Shown one piece after another: positions 23,740 to 35,003 of a DNA stretch of 64,000 nt. The translations under genes were made by a program, and so were the position numbers. The first letter of the stretch is position 1. Each line of letters opens with the position of its first letter. Origin of the DNA: Halichoerus grypus (taxonomy: Eukaryota > Chordata > Mammalia > Carnivora > Phocidae); assembly GCF_964656455.1 (NCBI RefSeq), contig NC_135715.1:149103935-149167934 (forward strand). The letters are read 5' to 3'. Under the pieces are notes generated by a model. It saw only the letters and a list, made by a program, of their open reading frames with translations. It had not been told where the DNA came from and searched no databases.

Positions 23740-24635
23740 GTGACTCTGAGTCCATAATTTTCATGAAGTCCCTTAGTGACATAGCTCTTAAGACCTATTA
23801 AGGATTTGGTTAAAAAAAAAGTGAGTATCCTTTGGGATTTATGTGATCAGGACAGAGATCTGGTTTCATTGCCAGATTATGGAGCTAAGGTTCATGGAGA
23901 GTGAGACACCTCTCTAAGTTATACCCGTGTGGCGGAAATATCACAAATCACCTCCACCTGATTGGTCTTCAGCTTATTTAGTTCAATCCTCCAAACCGAA
24001 CCTCAATGCACCATCATACTAGTTCTACAGTTGATGCATAAGGATGTCATGGGGCTTTGTGGGATTATCTGTATTGAGTCTAAACAAAGATTTTTGGCAC
24101 AGACAGGTGTTACTTCTGCTAAGCCCTTGATTGGGAGTTAGGGATTCATTAGTGAAGGTGAGATTATCACCTCTGATACCTTCCAGAGTCATGTAGCTGT
24201 GTGTTCCTTGCTGGAGTGGAGGCTAGACGGTCAGTAAAAGGAGACTCAAGCTCAATGAAGACCAAATATTACAATAATGTCCCTTGAAGGAATCCTTTAC
24301 CTGGTCCCATGTTTGACATTTTGTTTTGGCTGCAGTTTCTATACCTTCTTAGATACCATGACTGGTGTTGAGTACACAGACTTCTCTTTCCTCCTTTTCA
24401 GATTCCTGTTGACATACCTTTCCCCATCTTCTTTGTCCCTCCAATGCCTACACCCACTTCAAACAGGACATATATATAATCTTGTCATGTTCTTTGTAGT
24501 AGAACTTAAAGTCCCAGCTACAGAGACAGAGTCATTTACAAAAAAACACCCTCCAGTTCCCCGAGGACACAAAGAATCTTAGTCATACAAACTTCTCAGT
24601 CGATGCAAACTAATTGTAATCCAAATTCTGATTTG

Positions 24636-24672
24636 ATAGGTAGATAGATAGATACATTGATACATAGATACA
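24636..24672 (+). repeat. (GATA)n microsatellite
   Basis: About five GATA-like units, grading into gatacattgatacatagata. Confidence 0.85.
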
Positions 24673-25404
24673 TGTGCACATTTATCTATATATATAATAA
24701 ATTACCATGTTATAAATGTAAAATGGGTGACCATTTTTGTTTTGCCTCATTTAAGCTGTGTAATCTGTACTGTCTCTTAAGGACCATAACAAAAAAGATA
24801 AGGGAGGGTGGGGTAATTTATCTTAGGGGCATCCACTTTGGACACTTGAAATTCCAGTGCTAAGAAGCCTGAAAATGTTCTTGATCTGGGAAATCCCCCA
24901 GCTCTAACCTACTATTGCAGGATAAGCCAGGAGCCTGGGGAAACATGAGAAAGGAGGATGAATACTGCAGAGGCATGCAATGTGTCTTTTGTGGTTGGCA
25001 TCGTAGAACAATAGGAACAAGACACAGAGTACACAAGCAATGGTGAAGACACCCCAAAGCCCCAAATTTGGGACATTACCCATCGTCTGACTTTATGAAA
25101 TTCAGGATTTAAATGTCTCTCATTCCCCGTTTCCACAGTGGAATCCTTGTAATTGGACCCCATGATCTTGCAGTCATTCGCCTTCTGTTTACAGATCAGT
25201 TATTCCATCCCTGGCCTCAGGGGTGTGAACAAGTCTGCAAGGGAGAACACTGTGAGTGGTTCAAAGTCATTGTTGGCCAACGTTTCCATCAAGTGTGAGG
25301 TGCCCTCAGCCAAAGGCAGAGTAATGGAAGAGAGGGCCTCTGAGGAGGTCCAGTCTGAGGAACCAAGAATTCATTCTCTGGAGCAACTGCTGGTTAAAGC
25401 ACCA

Positions 25405-25488
25405 GGCACAGGATTGGGAAGGGATGCCTGGGAGGTGGGGTCACTGGGCACAGGATCGGGAAGGGACGCCTGGGAGGTGGGGGTCCTT
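25405..25488 (+). repeat. 42-bp tandem duplication, two copies
   Basis: Two 42-base units begin ggcacaggat at 25405 and 25447. They differ mainly at two C/T positions that are CpG in the second copy and TpG in the first, as expected from CpG decay. The unit length is a multiple of three, so the 113-codon frame at 25153-25494 reads through both copies as a 14-residue repeat with a shared GRDAWEVG core. Confidence 0.9.
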
Positions 25489-26020
25489 GAATGATGCCCG
25501 TTTATACCACTCTCCACAGCTTGTGACATCTGGGTATAGGAAAGCAAGGTGTGGATGAAAACTGTTAAAGAAAATACAGGGTGCTCTTTTTCTTTTGAAT
25601 GTTTTAGATATTTTCCTTGAGAATGCTGCACTGGGGAAGCCAACCCAGGCCAGAAGGATAAAATTTACTGTTTCTTTGTTCATTATGTCTCATGAGGTAC
25701 AACCCTCTTGACATCTGGCACAGGCTCTGGCCTAGAAGGCCTTGCTCTGATCAGAGGGATTTGCTCTAAGTTAAAAGTGGTGTAGAGGGGTGAGGGTTGA
25801 GCTCAGTGGGTTGATATTCTTTTCACAGTCCTTTGTGTAACTCCTGGCCAGGAAAGCCCCTGGAGGAAGGGCAGGGATCTGAAGGAAAGAGGTTTTGCAG
25901 AGAACCAAATGCACTGCTATTCTTTCTGACTTTCCGTGGACATTATGGCCGTCAGCCAAACTCCTGGAGGCTCCGAAAGAGACACGTTCCCATAAAGCTC
26001 CGTTTCTCCTGAATCTGACT

Positions 26021-26077
26021 CAAAAGAAGAAGAGAAAGGAGAAAAGAAAGAAAAAAGAAAAAGAAAAGAAAGAAAGT
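26021..26077 (+). repeat. (GAAA)n-like purine tract
   Basis: A/G-only tract on the + strand. It accounts for the lysine/glutamate-rich and phenylalanine/serine-rich frames on the two strands. Confidence 0.9.
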
Positions 26078-26430
26078 CTGATGTTCGGACTGTGAAAACT
26101 TTTTCTCGGCCTGGAAGTGAGGAGAGTGAAGAAGGGTACAAGTCAGCAGACATTCCATTCCTGAATCTGAGAATGTCTTTAGAATTCTGTTGAGAGCAAG
26201 CACAGATGGATCTTAATGGTCTCATACTTTAGCAGTCTGATGTTGACATAAAGGCAGCCAATTCTGATAGTTTTACAGATGGCCCTTGGCCAAGATTCCG
26301 ACTCAAACTCCCTAGGCTCTGTTCTAGACCTGGCAGACTGGGCAAGGGACTGCAGAAGGAGAAGGCAGGCAGGAAGCTCTAGGCTCCCAGGCCTCAGTTC
26401 TGCTGTAGGACTTTGAGGGAGACCAACGGG

Positions 26431-27884
26431 AGTCCTTCGTAACGGTGTCTTCCATTATATTTAATTTCCATTATGATGTTTCAGTATATAGAATTCTGGG
26501 TAAAAGTTTTAATTTATAAAGCTGGCAAATACATTGGTAAAAAGTATATAATTCAGGGGTGAATAGGTGGTGCTTTAAAAACTCTAATTATGAATCCACA
26601 CACCAGCAGGAGTTAACAGAAAGGAGCTTTAAATAATTCTATTTTAATCTGCCTTCGAGAGTTGATTCTTTTTTTCATAAGGGATGGTAGAAATCCATTT
26701 GGCTGGGCTAGAAATAACAGACAGGCAGCTCAGCCCTTGTATGAATAGAAAGAAGAATCTGGTGGGTGATACCCTAGGCTAAGAATTTTGCTTGGTCTTA
26801 CACAAAGCCACATACAGATGATTCTGCCCTAACTCTGATTAGAAGATTAGCAAAATCCTGTCCCTGAAAAAGTGCTGAAAATTCCTCAGAGAACTTTTCA
26901 TTCAAGGCACTTTCTGGAATGTCTAAATCTCAGAACTCATTGAGTTTATAGAGCAGATTATACGACTGTTTTTGCTTGCTTGCAAATAAATGTATGTATG
27001 GAAGAATTTGGTCTAAGGTTGCTTTCATTATATCTTATCATTTGTCATTTACAAAGCCAGGACAGGGGTATAAATGGAGGCCGACATACCATAAGTTTAA
27101 ATATTTAAAGTTATAAATCAAGTTGACAAACTTTTAAGTAAATTATTTTCTATACTTCTACCTTGACAACACTGAAACATTATTAATTGATTGATACAGG
27201 CCCAGAGGAAGAATTTAATTAATTAACTAATTTGCCCCTTGAATATATCTGTTGTTTGAATTCATAATACCTGACTTAATTTAGACATCTGAGAGTGTGT
27301 ATAAATATTACAGTCCTAACCAAAATTTCTTACAGAAGGTTTTCAGTAACTAAGTATAATATGCTTTTAGAAAATGGGATAATGTAATGCCTATTATTTT
27401 GGAGGATTATTTTTAATGAAATTACACACATTTAGATAATTTATTTAGAGATTAAATAGGCAATGTAACTAATAAGTAGCAATGAATTTTTAATGTAAGT
27501 AATTTAATGTACATTTGTATCTTATATGTACATAGCAAAAAGGTGTTTTACATTAAGTTGACATTTCTAGACATGTAATACTTTTTTGTGTTTATTTCAC
27601 AATTGTTTAAATTTGCTAATTTAATTTTGCTTAAAACATGTTTGGGATAATTTTCAAATTGATACAAAAATTCTTTCTAATATTTTTAAAAAACAAAGTT
27701 CAGTTTTAAATCAAGCATCTTGGTTTATTATTGTCTTCTCTGAAACATTCACGTCATTGGAACTTATTTCCTGTAATGTAAGCCTTTTTCATTCCAGGAG
27801 ATAACCATGCAAGTGGCAAATGCAAATGCAAAAAAGTAAAATCATCAGGAATAAACTTAATAATTACTTGGTTAGCCCAATAAC
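26431..27884. other. AT-rich DNA, nothing recognised
   Basis: No repeat or coding signal recognised. Confidence 0.4.
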
Positions 27885-27887
27885 ACT

Positions 27888-27985
27888 CATTCTGAATGTT
27901 GAACCTCAAAAACTGTAGGAGAATAAATGCGTATTGTTTTAAGTCACTAAATTTTTTATAGTCACAATAGGAAATTAATACAAGA
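27888..27985 (+). mobile_element. MaLR-like LTR, 3' end fragment
   Basis: The order of 'aaaaactgtaggagaataaa', 'tgttttaagtcactaaattt' and 'acaataggaaattaatacaa' matches the last 100 bases of an MLT1-class LTR, including its AATAAA. Confidence 0.65.
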
Positions 27986-28054
27986 ATTAGAGGGAAAAAA
28001 GGGTGAATTCCTCTATAACCTGGGTGTAGAAAAGGGCTTTTTAGCTATGAGTCA

Positions 28055-28752
28055 CATGTTAGGCAAAGAATGGCCTCCAAGAATGTCCACCCTTAATTCC
28101 TGAAATTTTTGAATATGTTACCTCACATGGCAAAAGGGAATTTGTAGATGTGATTAGGGAGAGGACTTTGAGGTGGAGAGATTTTCCTGGATTATCTGGG
28201 TAAACTCAGTATAATCACATAAATTCTTTTTTTTTTTTTTTTTTTTAAAGATTTTATTCATTTGACAGAGAGAGACACAGCGAGAGAGGGAACACAAGCA
28301 GGGGGAATGGGAGAGGGAGAAGCAGGCTTCCCGCGGAGCAGGGAGCCCGATGCGGGGGCTTGATCCCAGGACCCTGGGACCACGACCTGAGCCGAAGGCA
28401 GACGCTTAACGACTGAGCCACCCAGGCGCCCCCATAATCACATAAATTCTTAAAAGCAGAGAACCTTTCCCAATTAGATCAGACGGAGATAATAATGGAA
28501 GAAGAAGGTGTGACAGGAATTTTACCTGACATTCTGGATATGCAGATGGAGGAAGAGACCATTACCAAGGAATATGAGCAACCTGTAGAAGCTGGGAATG
28601 GAATAGAGCCTCCAGAGAGTAATGCTGTCCTGTTGACCCCTTGATTTTACTCATAGATAAGAGTATCTATGTCTGATCCCTGACATACAGAACCGTAAGG
28701 TAGTAAATTTGTATTACGGTAATTTGTTACAGCAGCAATAGAAAACATATGC
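28055..28752 (+). mobile_element. MaLR-like (MLT1-class) LTR, interrupted by a SINE
   Basis: The left part has 'gaatatgttacctcacatgg', 'tgtagatgtgattagggaga' and 'ggattatctgggtaaactca'. After the nested SINE it resumes with 'atggaggaagagaccatta', 'tagagcctccagagagtaat' and 'tttgttacagcagcaatag'. The order and spacing follow the full MLT1 LTR, so it is essentially complete apart from the SINE and small indels. Confidence 0.82.
28229..28433 (-). mobile_element. CAN SINE nested in MaLR LTR
   Basis: Antisense, near-consensus arctoid SINE with a long T-run (the tail). A perfect 18-bp TSD, ataatcacataaattctt, is at 28211-28228 and 28434-28451. It lies inside the MaLR LTR, so it is younger than that LTR. 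Confidence 0.97.
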
Positions 28753-28779
28753 AATTCATAATCCAGATGAAATGAAAGA

Positions 28780-29100
28780 TTAATACATTTGACTACATAA
28801 GAATTTTAAAAAATAAGCTTGCCTCACATAACTACCAAATTCAATAAACATATAAAAAACTGGAAGAAAATATTTTAATACACATCAGACATAAAGGGTC
28901 AAGATCCTTTATATGTAATGAATCCTTACAAGCTGAGGAAAATACAAAAGCCCAGTTATAAAAGTGGGCAAGAGACATAAACCAAGAAGATAACAAGACA
29001 AAATCCTAGTTATCAAAGTAGGCAAAAAGTTCACAAAAAAGATATAATAAAGGCCCTTAAATATTACAAGGGAAAGGCAAATTAAAACTACATTGAGAGA
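28780..29100 (+). mobile_element. L1 ORF2 3' fragment
   Basis: The phrase order aagggtcaagatcctttata, 'aaaagtgggcaagagacata', 'aggcaaattaaaactacatt' follows the C-terminal part of L1 ORF2. It is separate from the next L1, because it is a 3' segment lying upstream of that element's 5' part. Confidence 0.6.
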
Positions 29101-29219
29101 AAAGTTTCTGTTTCCAGGAAGTTAGAATAGACATGTTTTACCAAATTTTCTCACTAAATACAAGTAGACACTCTGGATATTATATGTAAAACAAATATAT
29201 GACTCAGAAAGGTTGAAAG

Positions 29220-31198
29220 AAGAAGGTTGTCCAGACCCAAGGAAGGACACAGTGGTGAATTCCTTTGGTTTTCTTTTCAACTAATGTATCACAGACTCAG
29301 AGCTGAAGAGGCTGGTATCCCAGAAAACCAAATGCACCCCTCTCTCTTACAGCCTAGGAGGTATCAGTGGAGGCCTCATTGGAACCCAGAGCTCCCACCC
29401 TTGCTAAACAGTAATGAGAATATCCGTATCAAGTGTCAACAGAACTGGAGTGGAGAAGCCAGACTTCTACTCTCACATGCAGTAAGAAGACAGCACCATC
29501 CTTTCTCCTGCTGGACAACGTCAGAAGCTAGCTAGAACAAAAGGTCTAGAGTCTCAGAACATAATACCCAAACTTTCCAGCTTTCAAAAAAAATCATTTG
29601 TCATACTAAGAGCCAGGAAGATCTTAACCTAAAGAAAAAGACAACTGAGACAACAGAGATAGTAAAATTATCTGACAAACATTCTAAAAAAGCCATCATA
29701 AGAATGCTTCAGTGAACTATAACAAACACACTTGAAACAAACAAAAATTAGAAAGTTTCAGCACACCAATATAACTTTTACAGAACTCTCTCTCTAGCAA
29801 AAGCAGAAAACACATTCTTTTCTAGTGCCACAGATTTTCCAACATACACCATATCCATGGCCATCCTCAACAAATTTAAAAGAATTAATATTGTGCAAAT
29901 TGTTCACCAACTACAATGAAATCAAACCAGAAAACAATAATAGATGGATAAGAGAAAAAATTCCAAACACTTGGAAACCAAATAACGCATTTCTAAATAA
30001 TCTTTTTGCTAGAGAAAAATCTAATAACATTGAGAAATAATAAAATATGTTGAAAATACCATACATCAAAATTTGTGAGACAGCAGAGCACTAACTATAT
30101 ATGTTAAAAAAGAAGAAAAGTCTCAAATCGGTAATTTCAGTCCCCACCTCAAGAACCCAGAAAATAGCAAAATGAACCCAATGCAGACAGAAAGAAGAAA
30201 ATGATAAAGATAAGAAAAATAAAATTAAAAAACCATATACATCAGAAAAGAATAAATAAAGCTGACCATATTTGCATATGACCTGGTGGTCTTAGTAGAA
30301 AATATGAAGGAATGCATAAAAATATACCTACAGTGTGTAAGTTTAGCATATTCACAAGATATAAGGTAAACTTGGAGCACCTGGGTGGCTCAGTTGTTAA
30401 GTGTCTGCCTTTGGCTCAGGTCATGATCCCAGGGTCCTGGGATCGAGCCCCGCATCCGGCTCCCCACTCCGCGGGAAGCCTGCCTCTCCCTCTCCCACTC
30501 CCCCTCTTGTGTTCCCTCTCTCACTTTGTATCTCTCTGTCAAATAAATAAAGTCTTTAAAAAAAAAGATGTAAGGTAAACTTGCAAAAATCAATGGTATT
30601 TCTATGTGCTTTTAATTAACAAGTGGACATCCAAATTAAAATTCTAATACTATCTGCAATTGCCCAAAAAATGAAATACTAAGGTGTAAATCTAACAAAA
30701 CATACATGTCATATATACTGAAAACTAGAAGACTCTGATGAAAGAAAACAAAGAAAATCTAAATGAATGGAGAAACATACTTTATTTATTGATTGGAAGA
30801 CTCAGCATAGTAAAGATATCTATCCTCCCAAAAATGATATACAGGTTTCATGCAATATGAAGCAAAATTCCAGAAAGACATTTTTATAGCTATATACAAG
30901 ATTATTCTAAAATGTGTTAGAAAATGCAAAGGAATTTAAATTGCTAAAACAACTTTGAAACGAAAGAATAAAGTACGAGGAATGCTACTTTTAAGACTTA
31001 GAATATAGTCTTGACTACAGTTCAAAACCATGTGGTATTGGCAGAGGGACAGATCAGTGCGATACAATAGAGAGCCAAGAAAGAGACCCACACTAATATG
31101 CACAACTGATTTTGGACACACATTGCAAAAGCACTCAATGGAGAAAAGATAACATTTTCATGAAATGGCACTAGAGCAATTAGATATCCATAAGCAAA
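29220..31198 (+). mobile_element. L1M-type LINE: 5'UTR plus deleted ORF2
   Basis: The part from 29220 to about 29790 resembles the 5' region of old L1M elements ('aaatcatttgtcatactaag', 'agagatagtaaaattatctg', 'aagccatcataagaatgctt'). From about 29800 it continues as ORF2: the segment after the endonuclease, then the palm/thumb region and beyond, with 'tggtattggcagagggacag' as a landmark. ORF1, the endonuclease and most of the reverse transcriptase core are missing. Multiple stops rule out function. Confidence 0.7.
30375..30565 (+). mobile_element. CAN SINE nested in L1M ORF2
   Basis: Full-length head and body. The 18-bp TSD agatataaggtaaacttg at 30357-30374 recurs with one mismatch at 30566-30583. 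Insertion inside the L1 dates the SINE as younger. Confidence 0.96.
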
Positions 31199-31321
31199 AA
31201 AAAAAAACAAAGAAAGAAAGAGAGAGAGAGAAAGAGAGAAAAGAGAGGAGAGAGGAAAAGAAAAGAAAGGAAAGGAAAGGAAAAGAAAAAAAAGAAAAGA
31301 AGAGAAAAAGAAAAGACAAGA
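31196..31321 (+). repeat. Purine (A/G) tract
   Basis: About 125 bases almost wholly A and G (GAAA, GAGA and GGAAA units) on the + strand. The lysine/glutamate-rich frame here is repeat-derived. Confidence 0.93.
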
Positions 31322-31354
31322 TTTGTCCCTCATCTTCTAAGGTCAAAAACTAAC

Positions 31355-31545
31355 TCCTTCCATTCCTCATTCCTCCTCTTTCTTCCTCCTTTCCTTCTTC
31401 CCTTCCTTGATTCCTTCTTCTCTCCCTCCTTTTCTTGCTCCATCCCTTTTCCCCTCCCTTCTTTTCTCCTTTCTCTTTTCTTTCTCCTATACCCCTCTCC
31501 CCCTTTGTTTTGTTATTTTCTTTCTTCTCTTCTTTTCCTGATTAC
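31355..31545 (+). repeat. Pyrimidine (C/T) tract
   Basis: Almost wholly C and T on the + strand (TTCC, TCTTTCC units). It lies about 35 bases after the purine tract, so the two are roughly complementary. Confidence 0.9.
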
Positions 31546-31709
31546 CTCCAGAACTATTTGGAGACACTTATAAGGTTAAATATAATGCAAAATAAGAGTA
31601 TTAGGGATATAAAAGAATAGAAATTAAAGGAAGCAATAAGATTAAATTATATTTGTCACTTCTTTCATAATTAATACCTATGATAACATTTAAAAATATC
31701 TCAAGTTTC

Positions 31710-31922
31710 AACAAACCATAAGAGACTCTTAATCTCAGGAAACAAACTAAGGGTTGCTGGAGTGGAGGGAGGCGGGAGGGATGGGGTGGCTGGGTGATAG
31801 ACATTGGGGAGGGTAAGTAATATGGTGAGCGCTGTGAATTGTGTAAGACTGATGAATCACAGACCTGTACCCCTGAAACAAATAATACATTATATGTTAA
31901 TAAAAAAATTTTAAAAATAAAT
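31710..31922 (+). mobile_element. 5'-truncated carnivoran L1, 3' end
   Basis: About 210 bases of carnivoran L1 3'UTR ending 'aataatacattatatgttaa' plus an A-rich tail. The 18-bp TSD aaaaatatctcaagtttc at 31692-31709 recurs with one mismatch at 31923-31940. No coding part. Confidence 0.93.
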
Positions 31923-31944
31923 AAAAATGTCTCAAGTTTCTGAG

Positions 31945-33229
31945 TGACTATAAGAAGAAAAACCATATTAAAGTATACAGTTTTTATTATCTAAAAAAAA
32001 TAAAACATATCTTAGTGTGTGCAAAGACTTTTCCCCTGAAATTAAACTTAGCAGAATATTTTTGCATTGGTTTGGGTTTGACATACAATGAAATAAACTC
32101 TACATTTTTTTTTAAGTATGTTTGGATGGAGCTATCCTCTAGACAAAGATGTGCTTTATCACTAGCATTAATTCTAACATTTATCACTACCATATTTTAG
32201 GATCATCCCTAGGTTATTCATTTCTTTAGCCTCAACTGTATGGAATGCACTGTACTGAGAATACATTCAAGGCAGCTGCCTTGGCAAACACTTTGCAATT
32301 CCCAGTATCAATGAACTTTCCAAGTATTTTCTATTCACGGTGCTGTGAAAAGCTTATTGAAAATGACCTTTCAAATTCTTTACTTCTAGGATCTTGCTAT
32401 AGTCTTACTACTCCAAGGGTGGTCTGAAGACCGGCAGCAAGCATCATACAAACTTGGTAAAAATACTGTCTCAGGCCCCACATTAGACTGACTTCTTCAC
32501 AATCCACATTTTAACAAGATCCGCAGGTGATTCACATGCACATTCAGAGTTTTTGCATGTGTGTGGGGGTTCCTAATTAGGAGCAGATCCACTTGTTACC
32601 AGGCTGGTACTAGGAGATTTCCACTTGCCTATACTACTGTTAGGACAGAACCAAGCACTGTTTCATGTAAACCCATACCCAAGAGTAAAGAAAAAATTTT
32701 CCAGTACAAACATTATATATAACTTTGTAATGAATTAAAAGTTATTTTTGGAGATAACAGACAATGTGAAATTATATCTATTGTCATAGTTAATTATACA
32801 AATCTACCAGTCAATTTTCTGCATTTAGAATGAAATTAGAGTTCCAGGATATTACAGACCCTAAAAAGTCCACATACTACTCTTTAAAAATATTTTCTGG
32901 TAGAGCTGTACTCTAGGCAAGGGGAGTGTTTTATCACAAACATTAGTACTACCACTTATTGCTGACATATATTTTAAGGTCTTTCCTGGATTATTCATTC
33001 CTTTAGCCTTTACTATGTGGAAATACTTTGCAGTTTGCCTTTCTTTGGCCATATCAGAGAGCAAATTTAGCTTACCATTCTAATCATCATTTTAGAGTAT
33101 AGAATAGTATGCAAGAACTACACGTTTAGTGATGCTTGAAGGGAAGATTTATAAAATAACATGGTCCAATGCTATGAAATCTATGGTCTTATCCAGTATC
33201 TCTTCTCCAGTTTTTCACATGATTCTTGG
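31945..33229. other. No recognised feature
   Basis: Two stretches, about 32105-32230 and about 32895-33010, are similar to each other (see findings). No known family recognised. Confidence 0.35.
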
Positions 33230-33420
33230 TACAAAGAATAGAAAGAGGACTGGACTCAGAAAAACAAGGTCCTACTTTTATTCACAATTATTTGCTGGGT
33301 AGTCTCAGAAGGTAATTAACCTTGATTCTGGACCTTTATTTCCTCATTTGAATAATGAGATAATTATGAAGAATAACGTTAATGAATTGATTTTATAGAA
33401 ACAATAAATATTGTAATACA
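33230..33420 (+). repeat. MIR SINE fragment
   Basis: Order of 'aagaggactggactcagaaa', 'ttgctgggtagtctcagaag', 'cctttatttcctcatttgaa' and an AT-rich 3' part fits a diverged MIR. Confidence 0.65.
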
Positions 33421-33566
33421 CCAAGTACATATTAGTGCTGCCTTCATTTGATTAGAAATCCAAGATGTTATGGTGTATTTTTATTTTTGTGAGATGATAT
33501 GTTAAATGTAAAGGATTCATGATTATAAAAATTGACTACTTCATTTAAAAATCATGTATTAAAACT

Positions 33567-33653
33567 GTATATATTAAATATATATAGTGCACACAAATAT
33601 ATATATATAATATATTACAATATATATTTAATATATAATACATGTATTTAATA

Positions 33654-33690
<37 letters not shown>
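33567..33690 (+). repeat. (AT)n microsatellite
   Basis: Alternating AT with short breaks; the longest uninterrupted run lies at about 33655-33687. Confidence 0.92.
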
Positions 33691-34058
33691 CCTGATGTTT
33701 AATCTCAGGGAATTGTAGCACAAGCTGTAAGTTTGCAATTTCGTAGCTGTGTTCATTGAGATAATTTTGGACTGTCTTGGCAAAAAAATATTGTTTCCAG
33801 GAAGTCCATTCCTAGAGATTTTAAGTTTCAATAAACTTATTAGTACTGGATTTCTTAAATAGTCCAATTAATGTAATAACAAAAAATTTTTCATTACACT
33901 ACATTTTAGAAAATAAAAAAATAATTGACAAACCTTGATAAAGTTACAGTGAAAACAGTTCAGTTCTAGTGTTTGAACATCAGTACGTCTTTTGGTTCAA
34001 ATGGCTAAAGTGGGCAGTTTCAGCAAAGGCTGAAGAGAGTTTTGGAGATCAGGTTTAA
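33691..34058. other. No recognised feature
   Basis: No repeat or coding signal recognised. Confidence 0.4.
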
Positions 34059-34072
34059 GAAACGTTGCTAAC

Positions 34073-34277
34073 GGGGCACCTGGGTGGTTCAGTCGTTAAG
34101 CCTCTGCCTTCAGCTCAGGTCATGGTCCCAGGGTCCTGGGATCAAGCTCCGCATGGGGCTCCCTGCTCCGCGGGAAGCCTGCTTCTCCCTCTGCCCCTCC
34201 CCCTGCTTGTGTTCCCTCTCTCGCTGTGTCTCTCTCTGTCAAATAAATAAATAAAATCTTAAAAAAAAAAAAGCGAA
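34073..34277 (+). mobile_element. CAN SINE, full length
   Basis: Near-consensus arctoid SINE with (AATAAA) tail. The TSD core aaacgttgctaa is at 34060-34071 and 34278-34289. It is 278 bases from an opposite-strand copy. Confidence 0.95.
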
Positions 34278-34554
34278 AAACGTTGCTAAGCAAGCGGAAG
34301 CAGAGCAGATTGTTAGCATTATCTTGCGGACAGGAGCACACTGTAACTGATACCAACATTCGTTTCCTCTTTGCTCCTTAGTCATCTATGATTTACTTGA
34401 AAAGACTGCTTTCTGAGACAACATAGCTGGTGTAGGTGCTGATCATAGACTTTGAGGAGGGAGACAGGAGTTTGGCATCAAAGGGATAGCATGGTACTGG
34501 TAATAGAGAAGGAGTTGCCAGTTACTGAGAAGGGATGAGAATTTTGGAGTTTTT

Positions 34555-34756
34555 TTTTTTTTTTAAAGATTTTATTTATTTATTTGACAGAGAGAGACAT
34601 AGCGAGAGAGGGAACACAAGCAGGAGGAGTAGGAGAGGGAGAAGCAGGCTTCCCCGCGGAGCAGGGAGCCCGATGTGGGGCTTGATCCCAGGGTCCTGGG
34701 ATCACGACCTGAGTCGAAGGCAGACGCTTAACAACTGAGCCACCCAGGCGCCCCAA
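34555..34756 (-). mobile_element. CAN SINE, full length
   Basis: Antisense, near-consensus. Perfect 18-bp TSD gagaattttggagttttt at 34537-34554 and 34757-34774, partly ambiguous on the T-run side. Confidence 0.96.
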
Positions 34757-34845
34757 GAGAATTTTGGAGTTTTTAGGGCTATCATAATCTTCATATCTTC
34801 ATGGAACGATAACTATGTGGTTTGTTGGTATAGAAACATCAATAC

Positions 34846-35003
34846 AGCATTAAGGAGGGCATGTGATGTAATGAGCACTGGGTATTATATAAGACTGATG
34901 AATCACTGACCTCTACCTCTGAAACCAATAATACATTCTATGTTAATTAATTGAATTTAAATAAAAAAATAAATAAAATATTTCTTAGCCAAAAAAAAAA
35001 AGG
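34846..35003 (+). mobile_element. Very short carnivoran L1 3' end with possible 3' transduction
   Basis: About 130 bases of L1 3'UTR ('gagcactgggtattatataa', 'ataatacattctatgttaat') reach an A/T-rich end near 34980, then about 11 extra bases (atttcttagcc), then a second A-run. The direct repeat aacatcaatac at 34835-34845 and 35004-35014 encloses both, so the extra bases were probably carried along as read-through sequence. Confidence 0.8.

Larger units (their letters stand above)
23740..26430. other. Unassigned GC-richer block
   Basis: About 2.7 kb that is visibly less AT-rich than its flanks and holds a cluster of 80-114-codon frames on both strands (for example 24277-24582 +, 25153-25494 +, 25371-25643 -). 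I recognise no SINE, L1, MIR or LTR across most of it and no known protein domain. It may be unique sequence, an old retroviral remnant or part of an unrecognised retrocopy. Frames overlap antisense to one another, so most are shadows. Confidence 0.3.

Noticed and set aside
31165..31353. Lysine/glutamate-rich frame
   Set aside because: Encoded by the purine simple repeat.
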